From Neolewinella persica DSM 23188 (GTDB lineage: Bacteria; Bacteroidota; Bacteroidia; Chitinophagales; Saprospiraceae), in the NCBI RefSeq assembly GCF_000373105.1, contig NZ_KB890425.1, positions 124,001 through 188,000 of the forward strand: DNA of 64,000 nucleotides, written 5' to 3'. The position numbers were made by a program, and so were the translations under genes. Shown here in pieces: positions 37,446-46,714 of the stretch. A model generated the notes under the pieces. The model was not told the DNA's origin. It saw only the letters and a list, made by a program, of their open reading frames with translations, and did not search any database. Position 1 is the stretch's first letter. Every line of letters begins with the position of its first letter.

Positions 37446-40400
37446 ATGAGACTACTACTATCCTTCCTCATCCTGCTGCTCGCCTTACCAGTGGCCGCCC
37501 AGGACAAACCCGAGACCCTTGAAGGTTTCCAACTCCGCAACGTCGGTCCCGCCTTTGTATCGGGCCGTATTTCCGACATTGCCGTACACCCCAGGCACGA
37601 GAACACCTGGTACGTCGGCGTCGCCTCCGGCGGCGTCTGGAAAACCAAAAACGCCGGCATCACCTGGGACCCGATTTTCGACGGAGAAAGTACCTTCGCG
37701 ACCGGCTGCATCACCATCGATCCGAATAACCCAGCCACCGTTTGGGTAGGCACCGGCGAGAACGTCGGCGGCCGCCACATCGCGTGGGGCGATGGCGTTT
37801 ACCGCTCCGATGATGCCGGCAAAAGCTGGAAAAATATGGGCCTGCCCAATTCCGAGCACGTCTCCAAGATCATTGTTCACCCGAGCAACAGCGACGTCGT
37901 TTGGGTAGCCAGCCAGGGCCCACTCTGGAGCAGCGGCGGTGACCGCGGCGTCTTCAAAACCACCGACGGCGGCAAGACCTGGAACAAAGTCCTCGGCGGC
38001 AGCGAATGGACCGGCGCCACCGACCTGATGATGGACCCCCGTGACCCTGACCTGCTCTACGCAGCCACCTGGGACCGCCACCGCACCGTAGCCGCCTACC
38101 TCGGCGGCGGCCCCGGCTCCGGCATCCATCGTAGTCGCGACGGCGGTGAAACCTGGGAGAAAATCGAATCGGGCATCCCCGGATCCAACCTAGGTAAAAT
38201 CGGTCTGGCCATGAGCCCGCAGCAACCTGACGTGGTCTACGCCGCCGTTACCCTCGACCGTCGGGAAGGCGGCATTTACCGCTCCGATAACCAGGGCTCC
38301 AGCTGGACTAAAATGTCCAACACCGTCTCCGGCGGTACCGGTCCACACTACTATCAGGAGCTGTACGCCAGCCCCCACGCTTTTGATCGTTTGTACCTGA
38401 TGGACGTTCGCGTTCAGGTCAGCGAAGACGGCGGTGCCAATTTTCGCCGGCTGAAGGAGGAGCAGAAGCACTCCGATAACCACGCCATCGTCTTCCGCGC
38501 CGACGACCCCGACTACCTGCTGATCGGCACCGACGCCGGTCTGTACGAAAGCTTCGACCTGGCCGAAAACTGGCGCTTTATCGACAATATGCCCATCACG
38601 CAGTACTATAAAGTTGCCGTCGATGACCGCGAACCCTTCTACCACATCTTCGGCGGTACCCAGGATAATGGCTCCCACGGCGGCCCCAGCCGGACAGACT
38701 CCGAGGGTGGTATCCGGAACGGCGACTGGTATAAAACGCTGGGGGCCGACGGCCACCAATCCGCCACCGAACCGGGCAACCCCGACATTATCTACGCCGA
38801 AACCCAGCAGGGCGGACTGCACCGCGTTGACCTGAAAACGGGCGACCCCGTGATGGTTCAACCCCAGGCCCGTGCCGGTGACCCGCACGAACGTTTCAAC
38901 TGGGATGCGCCGATCGTCGTGTCGCAGCACGACCCTAAGCGCCTTTACTTCGCCAGTTACCGCGTCTGGCGTTCCGAAAGCCGGGGCGATGATTGGAAGC
39001 CGATCAGCGGTAACCTCACCCGAAACGATGAGCGTATTGCCATGCCGATCATGGGGGGCGTTCAGAGTTGGGATAACCCGTGGGACATATACGCGATGTC
39101 TAACTACTCCACGATTACCTCCCTGGCGGAGTCGAAAACAAACGAAGATCTGATCTGGGCCGGTACCGACGATGGTATCCTACAGGTGACTACTGATGGT
39201 GGTGGTAACTGGAAGAAAATTATGGTCAACTCACTGCCTGGAGTACCCGAACGTGCCTTCGTAAATGACATTAAGGTGGACATGTACGACGAGAAAACCG
39301 TCTACGTTTGCCTAGATAATCACAAGGAAGGGGATTACAAGCCCTACCTTTTCAAGAGTACCGACATGGGTAAGACCTGGACCAATATGGGCAAAAAGCT
39401 CCCGCACGGTACCCTGACCTGGCGCCTTGTACAGGACCACGTTGAAAAGAACCTACTATTTATCGGTACTGAAAATGGTATTTACGTCAGTATGAACGGT
39501 GGTAACGACTGGAAAAAACTGGCGGGAAGCCCGACCATTTCTTTCCGTGACCTGGCGATTCAAAAAAGGGAGAACGACCTGGTGGGGGCCAGTTTCGGCC
39601 GCAGCTTTTGGGTCTTGGACGATTATTCTCCAATGCGGGAAATGACGGTGACTAAAATGGAAGACGAGGCAGCCCTGTTCTCTATCAGAGATGCCTGGTG
39701 GTTCAATCCCCGCGGCAACGACCCCGGTGTTGGTGCGAATCAGTACGCCGCCGATAACCCGGAATTTGGCGCGATGATCACCTACAACCTCAATACGGAA
39801 TTTAAGAGTATGGCCGCTCAGCGCAAGGAAGCAGAGAAGGAAGCGATGAAGGACAAAAAGCCGCTGACCTTCCCCGGCTACGATGCGCTTGACAAGGAAG
39901 CCGCCGAACGGAAACCTAAAGTTTGGTTCACCGTTAAAAATGCCTCCGGTGAGGTTATTCGTACTTTTAGCGAGCCGCTGAAAAAAGGCTTGCAGCGTAC
40001 GAACTGGGACCTGCGTTATGCCTCCACCCGGCCCGCTAGCCCGGGGCAAGGTGGTCGTGACAGAGGTGGTGCTATGGCGCCTCCCGGAAAGTATTCAGTT
40101 GCGATGAGTAAGGAAGTAGATGGTAAGATTACGGAGTTGGCCGGCCCGGTCAGCTTCAACGTTAAGCCGCTGCACAAGCCTACGGTCGCCGGGGCTACCC
40201 CCGCAGAAATCGTGGCCTACCGTGATGAACTGAGTGCCGTACAAAATCAGATGGCTGCCGGTGAAGAGAAGCTGGAGAAGTTGACGGGGCAGATCAAAGC
40301 GATGGAAACCGCGCTTTCCCGCGCGGCCGTAGCTCCTGGCAAACTGCACGAAGAGCTTTATGCCCTCCAGAATCAGGTCAATGACCTGGAGCTGATGCTG

Positions 40401-40652
40401 GAAGGCAGCCCAAGCCGGGCTGCCGTTGGCGAAAAGGCACCACCGACGGTCGAGGATTATTTCTCCGCCGGTTCCCGTGGCCTTTCTACTACCTATGGCC
40501 CAACGCCAAACATGAAACGTAGTCTTGGCATTGCCTCGGATATGATCAAGGAAATCCTTCCGAAAATCGATGCGCTGGCGGCTAAATTACCGGGCTTGCA
40601 TACGCAGCTTAAGGCAGCGGGTGCGCCTTACATCATTGGCGCCGGAGAGTAG
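37446..40652 (+). CDS. Secreted Asp-box (VPS10/sortilin-like) beta-propeller protein
   Basis: 1,068 residues with a signal peptide (MRLLLSFLILLLALPVAAQ). Many Asp-box/BNR blades of the form S-x-D-x-G-x-(S/T)-W are seen, such as YRSDDAGKSW, FKTTDGGKTW, HRSRDGGETW, YRSDNQGSSW and FKSTDMGKTW. The N-terminus RNVGPAFVSGRISDIAVHP is typical of the family usually annotated as glycosyl hydrolase or exo-sialidase-like. A helical C-terminal region (LEKLTGQIKAMETAL) follows. Function is unproven. A paralogue of similar length lies tail-to-tail at 40896-43991. Confidence 0.88.
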   Translation: MRLLLSFLILLLALPVAAQDKPETLEGFQLRNVGPAFVSGRISDIAVHPRHENTWYVGVASGGVWKTKNAGITWDPIFDGESTFATGCITIDPNNPATVWVGTGENVGGRHIAWGDGVYRSDDAGKSWKNMGLPNSEHVSKIIVHPSNSDVVWVASQGPLWSSGGDRGVFKTTDGGKTWNKVLGGSEWTGATDLMMDPRDPDLLYAATWDRHRTVAAYLGGGPGSGIHRSRDGGETWEKIESGIPGSNLGKIGLAMSPQQPDVVYAAVTLDRREGGIYRSDNQGSSWTKMSNTVSGGTGPHYYQELYASPHAFDRLYLMDVRVQVSEDGGANFRRLKEEQKHSDNHAIVFRADDPDYLLIGTDAGLYESFDLAENWRFIDNMPITQYYKVAVDDREPFYHIFGGTQDNGSHGGPSRTDSEGGIRNGDWYKTLGADGHQSATEPGNPDIIYAETQQGGLHRVDLKTGDPVMVQPQARAGDPHERFNWDAPIVVSQHDPKRLYFASYRVWRSESRGDDWKPISGNLTRNDERIAMPIMGGVQSWDNPWDIYAMSNYSTITSLAESKTNEDLIWAGTDDGILQVTTDGGGNWKKIMVNSLPGVPERAFVNDIKVDMYDEKTVYVCLDNHKEGDYKPYLFKSTDMGKTWTNMGKKLPHGTLTWRLVQDHVEKNLLFIGTENGIYVSMNGGNDWKKLAGSPTISFRDLAIQKRENDLVGASFGRSFWVLDDYSPMREMTVTKMEDEAALFSIRDAWWFNPRGNDPGVGANQYAADNPEFGAMITYNLNTEFKSMAAQRKEAEKEAMKDKKPLTFPGYDALDKEAAERKPKVWFTVKNASGEVIRTFSEPLKKGLQRTNWDLRYASTRPASPGQGGRDRGGAMAPPGKYSVAMSKEVDGKITELAGPVSFNVKPLHKPTVAGATPAEIVAYRDELSAVQNQMAAGEEKLEKLTGQIKAMETALSRAAVAPGKLHEELYALQNQVNDLELMLEGSPSRAAVGEKAPPTVEDYFSAGSRGLSTTYGPTPNMKRSLGIASDMIKEILPKIDALAAKLPGLHTQLKAAGAPYIIGAGE

Positions 40653-40655
40653 CGT

Positions 40656-40740
40656 TCGGCAGCCTTCAGGCTGCGGTTGAATAGTCTGAAGGCTGTATAC
40701 TAATGGTTGGAGCACGATGTAAATCGTGCTCCAACTTTTT
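40656..40740 (+). terminator. Strong terminator after the plus-strand Asp-box gene
   Basis: GTTGGAGCACGAT (40706-40718) and ATCGTGCTCCAAC (40723-40735) form a perfect 13-bp stem with loop GTAA and then TTTTT. A second palindrome, CAGCCTTCAGGCTG (40660-40673), sits just after the stop. Confidence 0.85.
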
Positions 40741-40764
40741 ACTTAGTGTCCTTAGCCACTAGGA

Positions 40765-40860
40765 CACCAGAGGTGATTGTGCGTTCGCGCAGAACTAATT
40801 CGGCTCTGTGATAACAATCAGCTGCGTAGCAGCCCTGAACATATGGCTATTTTATTTTCT
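40765..40860. repeat. Second copy of the two-part intergenic element
   Basis: CACCAGAGGTGATTGTGCGT (40765-40784) matches 7213-7232. The block 40801-40834 is the reverse complement of the GCTGCTACGCAGC block at 7118-7155. The relative orientation of the two parts therefore differs between loci. Confidence 0.5.
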
Positions 40861-40895
40861 TAAAATCAATAAGTCCATGGCTACGCATTCCACCA

Positions 40896-43800
40896 TCACA
40901 TCCCACTAACATCCTCCTCTGCTGCCAAAAACGCCTCCTTCGCAGGCCAGGTAATTTGCTCCTCTTCTCCCAGCTTGTCATTTAGCTTGGCCACGTCGTT
41001 CGCCAGGAAAAAATCCAACTTACTACGTGCAGCCACTAATTCCCGGTGAATCCGCTCCGCCTCCTGCAGCTGGCTGTCCGAAGGACGGCCGGGGAAGGAG
41101 GAGACCGAGAAGTAAAGATTTCCCATTTCTTCCCGTAGCATGGAGCCTTCGTTAACGTAAAAATCTCCTCCCTTAAAGGCAAGTCGTGATTTTTCCTTCC
41201 CGGCCATATCCTTGATGGAGGAAGCCATTTCGGTGATGCGTTTTTTGGTCGACTTCTGTTTGATGGAAGAAGCCTGCTGCTGTACCTGGTCCAAAACTTC
41301 ATAGATGTAAGCGAGCTCTTCGGTATCATCAAAAAGCTTCATCACGGCTTTCCGCTGAACGGCCCGGTCGGCTGCGGTATAGGGACTTGTTGGGTCGGTG
41401 GTGATGGTAAATTCCGTTTCGTAGGTGTCTTTACCCTTCACGAGCTTCACCTGGTAGGTTCCCGGCGCGAGCTGCGGAGGCTGCGAGCCCCCGATCAGTG
41501 CATTGCGGTTGTCGCTAGGCGCAGCTTTTGGCCGTTCGAGGGTGGTTGGCATCCGTATGATGTTGAGGCCCTTACTCTTTCCTGCGGGTAACTCCCGGAT
41601 CTTTTCGCCGTCTTTATACACCTCGATGTACATCTTACCAAAAGTGTGGCGGCTACCGGCATAGTACATAATCTCGGCGCTGGTGGTGGGGTTGCTGCCG
41701 ACATAGTTACCACTCCCGCCGAAGTTACCGTTGCCGAAACCACTGGGGTCGGGAAGAAAAGCAGGACGCGATTTCAGGAAGGCGATCTTCTGAGTGGTAA
41801 TCTCCGGAGTGATCTGACGCAGGGCTTCCAGGTCATCGATAATGATGACGCCCCGGCCGTGGGTACCCAGTACCAGGTCCGACTCGCGGGGGTGAATGAC
41901 CATGTCACGAATACCGACCATGGGCAGGTTGTTACGGAAGGGCGCCCAGCTACTACCACCGTCAAGGCTGAGGTAGAGGCCGAATTCGGTGCCCAGGAAA
42001 ACCAGGTTTGGGTTAACCAGGTCCTGTCGTACACTCAGGGCGTAACCATCGAGGTCTTCTCCGCCGAGCCTGGTCCAGGTTTTTCCTCCGTCAGCAGTTT
42101 TGTAGAGGTAGGTATCCATATTACCGGTACGGTGATCGTCAAAAGTGACGAAGGCAGTACCGGCGTCGTGGGGGCTGGGCTCCACGAAGGTGATCCAGGC
42201 GCCTTTAGGCAGGTCGGCGGGGAAGTTATCGTTCAGCTTCGTCCAGCTCTTTCCTGCATCGGTCGTTACTTGTAGGTTACCGTCGTCGGTACCTACCCAG
42301 ATGGTATTGTTATCAATGGGGCTTTCGGCCACCGCGTAAATGGTCGTATAGTTCTCGGCCGTTGAGTTGTCGATGGTCAGGCCACCACTGGTCGCCTGCT
42401 GCTGCTTGCTTTTATCGTTGGTTGTGAGGTCGGGGCTGATGCGCTCCCAGCTGTCCCCCTCGTCGTTAGACAGGAATAGGTACTGGCTGGCGAAGTAAGT
42501 CCGCTTGCCGTCCTGACTAAGGTGAATCGGTGTATTCCAGTTGAAGCGTAACGGATCGGTATCAGCAGTAGCGTAGGGAGCAATATTCTTCGCTACGCCG
42601 GTTTCGGTGTCGTAGCGTACCAGGTTGCCGCCCTGAAATTCGCTGAACACGTAGTTGTCCTTAGTGGGATGGCGGAAACTGTAGAAGCCGTCGCCGCCGT
42701 AGGTTTTCTCCCAGTCGGCGTTACTGATGCCGCCGGAAGAGCGGTTGGGGGCGAACCAGCTGCCGTTGTCCTGGAGCCCGCCGTAAACCCGGTAGGGCTT
42801 TGCGTTATCGACGCTGACGTGATAGAATTGACTGACGGGCAGGTTCATCCACATCTTAAAGGTATTACCCCGATCGCGGCTTTCGTACACGCCGCCATCG
42901 GTGCCGACGAGGATGTGCTTACCGTCTGCCGGGTCGATCCAGATAGCGTGGAAGTCGGAGTGAACAAAGCCATCAAAGTTTGACCAACGGTTGCCTGCAT
43001 CCCGGGAAATGATGCCTTCGCGGCCGCACTTCGCAACGATGCTGGCGTCACTGGGGTCCACAGTGAGTTCACTGAAATAGAAGGGGCGAATACGGGTGTT
43101 GAGGGCACTGCTGCGGTGGGTCCACGTTGCACCCGCGTCCCCGCTTAGGTACATGCCACTGGTGGAGGTATTGCCGGTTTCTACACTGGCGTAGACCGTG
43201 TCGCTATTACTTGGAGCGATGGCCACGCCGATACGACCGAGTTTCCCCTCCGGGAATCCGTTGCGCAGTTCGGTCCAGTTCTCCCCGCCGTCCGCACTTT
43301 TGTAGAGGCCGGATTTTCCGTTCAGACCGGAATCAAAGGAGTAGGGGGTCCGACGAAATGACCACATAGCAGCGTAGAGTACTTCCGGATTGTTGGGGTC
43401 GAGGCTAAGGTTGGCCGCGCCGGTATTTTCGTCGAGGTAGAGCACTTTTACCCAGCTCTTCCCACCGTCGGTGGTTTTGAATACGCCGCGTTCTTCTCCG
43501 CTACTCCATAAGGGACCAAGCGCAGCTACGTACACGATGTCCGGGTTCCCGGGATGAACGGCAACGGCGGCAATCCGCTCTGTACCTTCCAGTCCGAGCG
43601 ATTCCCAGCGGTTCCCGCCATCGACACTGCGGTACATTCCGGTGCCGACGCTTACACTGTTTCGGGGCCAGGGCTCACCGGTGCCTACGTATACGATGTC
43701 GGGGTCAGAGGGAGCCAGGGCGATGGCACCAATGCTCTGGGTGTACTCATCAAAGATGGGGGCCAAATTGGCACCGGCAGAGCTGGTCTTCCAAACCCCT

Positions 43801-43991
43801 CCTCCAGCTGCGCCAATGTATACCGTAGCTGCGTCAGTAGGGTGTACGGCCAGGCAGCTGATGCGGCCACTCATGACGGCTGGGCCGATCTGGCGGGCAC
43901 GAAGCTCTCCGAAAAGGGAAGTGGTGGTAGTGAAATCTTCCTGAGCGAAGAGGCCGAAGCTGGTGAGGAGTAGAAGTAGAGTTAAACGCAT
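40896..43991 (-). CDS. Secreted Asp-box (VPS10/sortilin-like) beta-propeller protein, paralogue
   Basis: 1,031 residues with a signal peptide (MRLTLLLLLTSFGLFAQ). The start RQIGPAVMSGRISCLAVHP and blades such as YRSVDGGNRW, FKTTDGGKSW, YKSADGGENW, LSGDAGATW and YKTADGGKTW parallel the 37446 gene throughout, including a helical C-terminal part (YIYEVLDQVQQQASSIKQ). I infer an old duplication followed by inversion or rearrangement. It is probably exported to the periplasm or surface; ligand and activity are unknown. Confidence 0.88.
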   Translation of the reverse strand: MRLTLLLLLTSFGLFAQEDFTTTTSLFGELRARQIGPAVMSGRISCLAVHPTDAATVYIGAAGGGVWKTSSAGANLAPIFDEYTQSIGAIALAPSDPDIVYVGTGEPWPRNSVSVGTGMYRSVDGGNRWESLGLEGTERIAAVAVHPGNPDIVYVAALGPLWSSGEERGVFKTTDGGKSWVKVLYLDENTGAANLSLDPNNPEVLYAAMWSFRRTPYSFDSGLNGKSGLYKSADGGENWTELRNGFPEGKLGRIGVAIAPSNSDTVYASVETGNTSTSGMYLSGDAGATWTHRSSALNTRIRPFYFSELTVDPSDASIVAKCGREGIISRDAGNRWSNFDGFVHSDFHAIWIDPADGKHILVGTDGGVYESRDRGNTFKMWMNLPVSQFYHVSVDNAKPYRVYGGLQDNGSWFAPNRSSGGISNADWEKTYGGDGFYSFRHPTKDNYVFSEFQGGNLVRYDTETGVAKNIAPYATADTDPLRFNWNTPIHLSQDGKRTYFASQYLFLSNDEGDSWERISPDLTTNDKSKQQQATSGGLTIDNSTAENYTTIYAVAESPIDNNTIWVGTDDGNLQVTTDAGKSWTKLNDNFPADLPKGAWITFVEPSPHDAGTAFVTFDDHRTGNMDTYLYKTADGGKTWTRLGGEDLDGYALSVRQDLVNPNLVFLGTEFGLYLSLDGGSSWAPFRNNLPMVGIRDMVIHPRESDLVLGTHGRGVIIIDDLEALRQITPEITTQKIAFLKSRPAFLPDPSGFGNGNFGGSGNYVGSNPTTSAEIMYYAGSRHTFGKMYIEVYKDGEKIRELPAGKSKGLNIIRMPTTLERPKAAPSDNRNALIGGSQPPQLAPGTYQVKLVKGKDTYETEFTITTDPTSPYTAADRAVQRKAVMKLFDDTEELAYIYEVLDQVQQQASSIKQKSTKKRITEMASSIKDMAGKEKSRLAFKGGDFYVNEGSMLREEMGNLYFSVSSFPGRPSDSQLQEAERIHRELVAARSKLDFFLANDVAKLNDKLGEEEQITWPAKEAFLAAEEDVSGM

Positions 43992-44089
43992 GGGTGATAA
44001 GGTTTTAAACAGGAAAGGGGCGGACGTGTAATGCCCGCCCCAGACGTGAATGCTAGTGGATCGTTTCAGAAGTTTCTTGAATCAAGGAT

Positions 44090-44229
44090 CACCTGTAGTG
44101 GCGGGGCTTGCCCCCGCCGCTACAGTCAAGTGCTATTCTCGGCGTTCGCTGAGCGAACAAATAAAGCGTTTTCAGGGCGCTGATTCGGACGGGGGCAAGC
44201 CCCGTTCGTACAGAGCAAGTCAGGAAACT
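44090..44229 (-). repeat. Three-hairpin dispersed element, copy 2
   Basis: On the minus strand it has the same order of hairpins as 33693-33832. They are an ACGAACGGGGC/GCCCCCGTCCG stem, GTTCGCTCAGCGAAC (44144-44158) and CTGTAGCGGC.../...GCCACTACAG (44093-44126). It starts about 30 bp after the stop of the LolA-like gene and runs in that gene's direction, as copy 1 does behind the permease. Confidence 0.75.
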
Positions 44230-44259
44230 TATGAAATGGTCCACTGGTTTGCAGATGAT

Positions 44260-44985
44260 TTACTTAAGCTCAAAAATAGCGTCGTCTATTTCAACGTTCA
44301 TTTCTCCTTTGGTCATGGTGAGTTTCTGGAAGGAGTTGCCGTTGATCTTCATGTCCATGAACATGGGCATCATCAGGCCGTCGACTTCCTGGTAGTCGCT
44401 CATGTACATCTCCACGGTCATTCCCTTCGTCTGTCCCGACTTGCCGACGGAAGAGATCATGATGGGGACTAAATTCTCAGTTTCAAAGTAGTAGGTCTTG
44501 TCGTAAGAACCTTCGTTGGTAACACGAACACCGTAGGTTGGTGTGCCTTCGATCTCCTTGCCATCCACGGCTTCCAGCTTGAAGCCACGATCGGCGTAGC
44601 CGATAAACACGTCAAGGAATTCCTCCTCCTGGAATTCCTTACTTTCTTCCTCCGACATAGCAGTTTTCTCGTTGATGCCCTGCATTGGGAAGAGCATCCA
44701 TGCTGTTTCACCGTTGAAGCCCTGCTCCATTTTGCTGCCCATAATAGACACTTCCTGGTAAAACTTATTGCCTTCGGCGCGGGTCATTACGAACGGGAAA
44801 TCCTGGCCTTGCATGTTGGCCTTACCGGAAAATCGCATGGATTTAACCTCCTTCCAGGCTTCTGCGCCTCCGATGGCTTCGAGGTAGGCTGTCGCAATCT
44901 CGTCGGGGCTCGGAGCGGTTTTCTGCGCGTTCAGGTTGAAGGTGAAGCACAGGATTAATCCAAAAAGTACACTCAACTGTCTCAT
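44260..44985 (-). CDS. Secreted LolA-like outer-membrane lipoprotein-sorting family protein
   Basis: 241 residues with a signal peptide (MRQLSVLFGLILCFTFNLNAQ). The domain order fits the LolA/LolB-like half-barrel: AYLEAIGGAEAWKEVKSMRFSGKANMQGQ, FVMTRAEGNKFYQEV, GFNGETAWMLFPMQG, then YYFETENLVPIMISS. Such proteins bind acyl chains in the periplasm, but many paralogues have unknown ligands. A weak -7-like TATCTTTA lies near 45035-45043, immediately next to dispersed-repeat copy R11. Confidence 0.8.
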   Translation of the reverse strand: MRQLSVLFGLILCFTFNLNAQKTAPSPDEIATAYLEAIGGAEAWKEVKSMRFSGKANMQGQDFPFVMTRAEGNKFYQEVSIMGSKMEQGFNGETAWMLFPMQGINEKTAMSEEESKEFQEEEFLDVFIGYADRGFKLEAVDGKEIEGTPTYGVRVTNEGSYDKTYYFETENLVPIMISSVGKSGQTKGMTVEMYMSDYQEVDGLMMPMFMDMKINGNSFQKLTMTKGEMNVEIDDAIFELK

Positions 44986-45048
44986 TTTAATGGTTTTGTT
45001 GCGGTTGTCTTTACCGCAGTGTTTGATTGATGGGACTAAAGATAATTA

Positions 45049-45071
45049 GGGCGGGGCCGCAGGTGCAATGG
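45049..45071 (+). repeat. Dispersed G-rich repeat, copy R11
   Basis: GGGCGGGGCCGCAGGTGCAA at 45049-45068. It faces R12 (46521-46546) across one lipoprotein gene. The rest of 44986-45320 shows no gene. Confidence 0.8.
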
Positions 45072-45320
45072 CTTGGACGAAAAGCAGGTTTTTTTCGATG
45101 GACGTTGCTGGATTTATCGTTCTCGACCATTTATACTTTGTTGTTCCCCCGTAACCTGGATAGTATTAAGATTGATTTTCCCGGTGGGAAGTATTGCTGG
45201 CCATTACCTTGGCGTGTGCGCCACATCACACGCTCACCTTTGTTGTAGACTTTATCTTCGCGGAAAGATTCAGGCTCGCCCTCACGTGTTTATCCCTTCC
45301 CCTCATTCCATCCAGGTGCC

Positions 45321-46487
45321 ATGAAGTTCACTTTTGTATTTATACTTGCCGTAACCGGTCTTTTGCTCTTCCGTTGCGGAGTACCAACTCCCGATGGTGC
45401 CTCCACCGATGCCATTGAGGTACTGGAAGCCACCCGCAATAAGATGCTGACCACCCCCACCCATCAATATCGATTCACGTCTTTCTGGGATAATCGTTTT
45501 GCCTCATCGACCTATACCGAAACGATGAACATTACGTATTCCTGGTTGCCAGACAGTGATTTAGGCTTTGGTTTCTATGCGGCCGGAAAGGATTCCGACA
45601 TCCTGTACGATGGAAAAGATAAACTGAAAATTGATCACATTAAACGCAAGGTTATCCGGACAACGGCCTCCGAGATCAATAAGGATGCCGCTTATTTCGC
45701 GAATTCGATGTGCTTTCATGGCGACCCTAAAGCTCTGCCGGAGTCTGCGGACGTAGATCGTATCACGGATACCATTATTGCCGGTAAGCCCCTGTTTATG
45801 TACGTAATAACCTTACGCACGCCGTCGGCTGGAACTCCGAGTAAGGAGACTATCGCTACCCGGGAGTATTACCTGGACCCAGAAAATAAGGTGGTGGATC
45901 GGATTCGTAACGTCTCCCAGACTGGAGAAGATACCACCCAGATCATTGATTATGTCTTCATTGATTATGCTTTCTCCGATGATTACCACGTGTTTGGAGC
46001 GGAAGACCGGGTACAATCTCTGGCCTACCGGGAGGTAAGTAAAGCCGTTGACCAGAAAGAAAGGCGGTCAGGCCTCATCCGCCCCGGAGCCCGGCTTCAC
46101 CGGGCAGACTATACGGACATCAACGGTAAGGAGCAATTGATTTATGGTAAGGCGGGTGAAAAGACTGTCGTAATGTTTGGCTTTATCGGCTGCGGCAACT
46201 GTGAGTACGCCTTTAGGGAAATGAAAAAAAAGAAGTTTGCCGTCAGAAGCAACGTAGACCTTGTTTACAGCAGCCCGGTTGACGAGTCTTTTAAGCTGGA
46301 GGGCTATCTGAAGAAAAAAGGATTTCCCTTTACCAGTTTCGATAAGAGCAGCCGGATGAATGATAATTTCAAAGTGGCGGGCTTCCCTACGTTTGTACTG
46401 ATCGATGAGCAGGGTGTTGTAGAGGAGGTAATTGATGGCTACGACCAGGTAGTGGAGGAGATGCTTTTTGTGTCTCGCAGCAATTAA
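45321..46487 (+). CDS. Lipoprotein with thioredoxin-like C-terminal domain
   Basis: 388 residues. The N-terminus MKFTFVFILAVTGLLLFRCG is a lipoprotein signal peptide with a probable lipobox Cys. Residues 30-230 form a beta-rich LolA/DUF2092-like region (MLTTPTHQYRFTSFWDNRF...). The C-terminal about 110 residues are a thioredoxin fold (KTVVMFGFIGCGNCEYAFREM with a CxxC, and VAGFPTFVLIDEQG with the cis-Pro). This is the TlpA-like layout common in Bacteroidota and may act in disulfide or redox chemistry in the periplasm. The gene lies alone between repeats R11 and R12. Confidence 0.8.
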   Translation: MKFTFVFILAVTGLLLFRCGVPTPDGASTDAIEVLEATRNKMLTTPTHQYRFTSFWDNRFASSTYTETMNITYSWLPDSDLGFGFYAAGKDSDILYDGKDKLKIDHIKRKVIRTTASEINKDAAYFANSMCFHGDPKALPESADVDRITDTIIAGKPLFMYVITLRTPSAGTPSKETIATREYYLDPENKVVDRIRNVSQTGEDTTQIIDYVFIDYAFSDDYHVFGAEDRVQSLAYREVSKAVDQKERRSGLIRPGARLHRADYTDINGKEQLIYGKAGEKTVVMFGFIGCGNCEYAFREMKKKKFAVRSNVDLVYSSPVDESFKLEGYLKKKGFPFTSFDKSSRMNDNFKVAGFPTFVLIDEQGVVEEVIDGYDQVVEEMLFVSRSN

Positions 46488-46520
46488 AAAAAGAAGCTTA
46501 GGTTACCCTGCTCCTCTAAG

Positions 46521-46546
46521 CCTCCCCCTGCACCTGCGGCCGCGCC
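46521..46546 (-). repeat. Dispersed G-rich repeat, copy R12
   Basis: Minus-strand GGCGCGGCCGCAGGTGCAGG, then GGGAGGC. The match to other copies extends further as TTAGAGGAGCAGGG (46507-46520). Confidence 0.8.
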
Positions 46547-46714
46547 AGAAAGACCATAAAACCATTAACCTAGCTCTAATTTTTACGACCCGCAAACCTA
46601 CAGCCCGGTTCTCCGTTATAAAGGGGAGGTGATATTTTTTCCGCTGAATTTATCGCCAAAACCTATATTTAGTGGGTAACGTAACCTTAATCAGCGAAAA
46701 TTCGCTAACCGAGC

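Noticed and set aside
43127-43144. TTGCACCCGCGTCCCCGC resembles the minus orientation of the dispersed repeat
   Set aside because: It encodes SGDAGATW, a normal Asp-box at the expected place in the propeller, and lacks the purine-rich tail. I treat it as coincidence of codon use.
35508-46546. Interpreting the dispersed repeat as an integron attC site array
   Set aside because: The copies lack attC core sites (GTTRRRY) and imperfect R/L box structure, no integron integrase is present, and cassettes are not contiguous.
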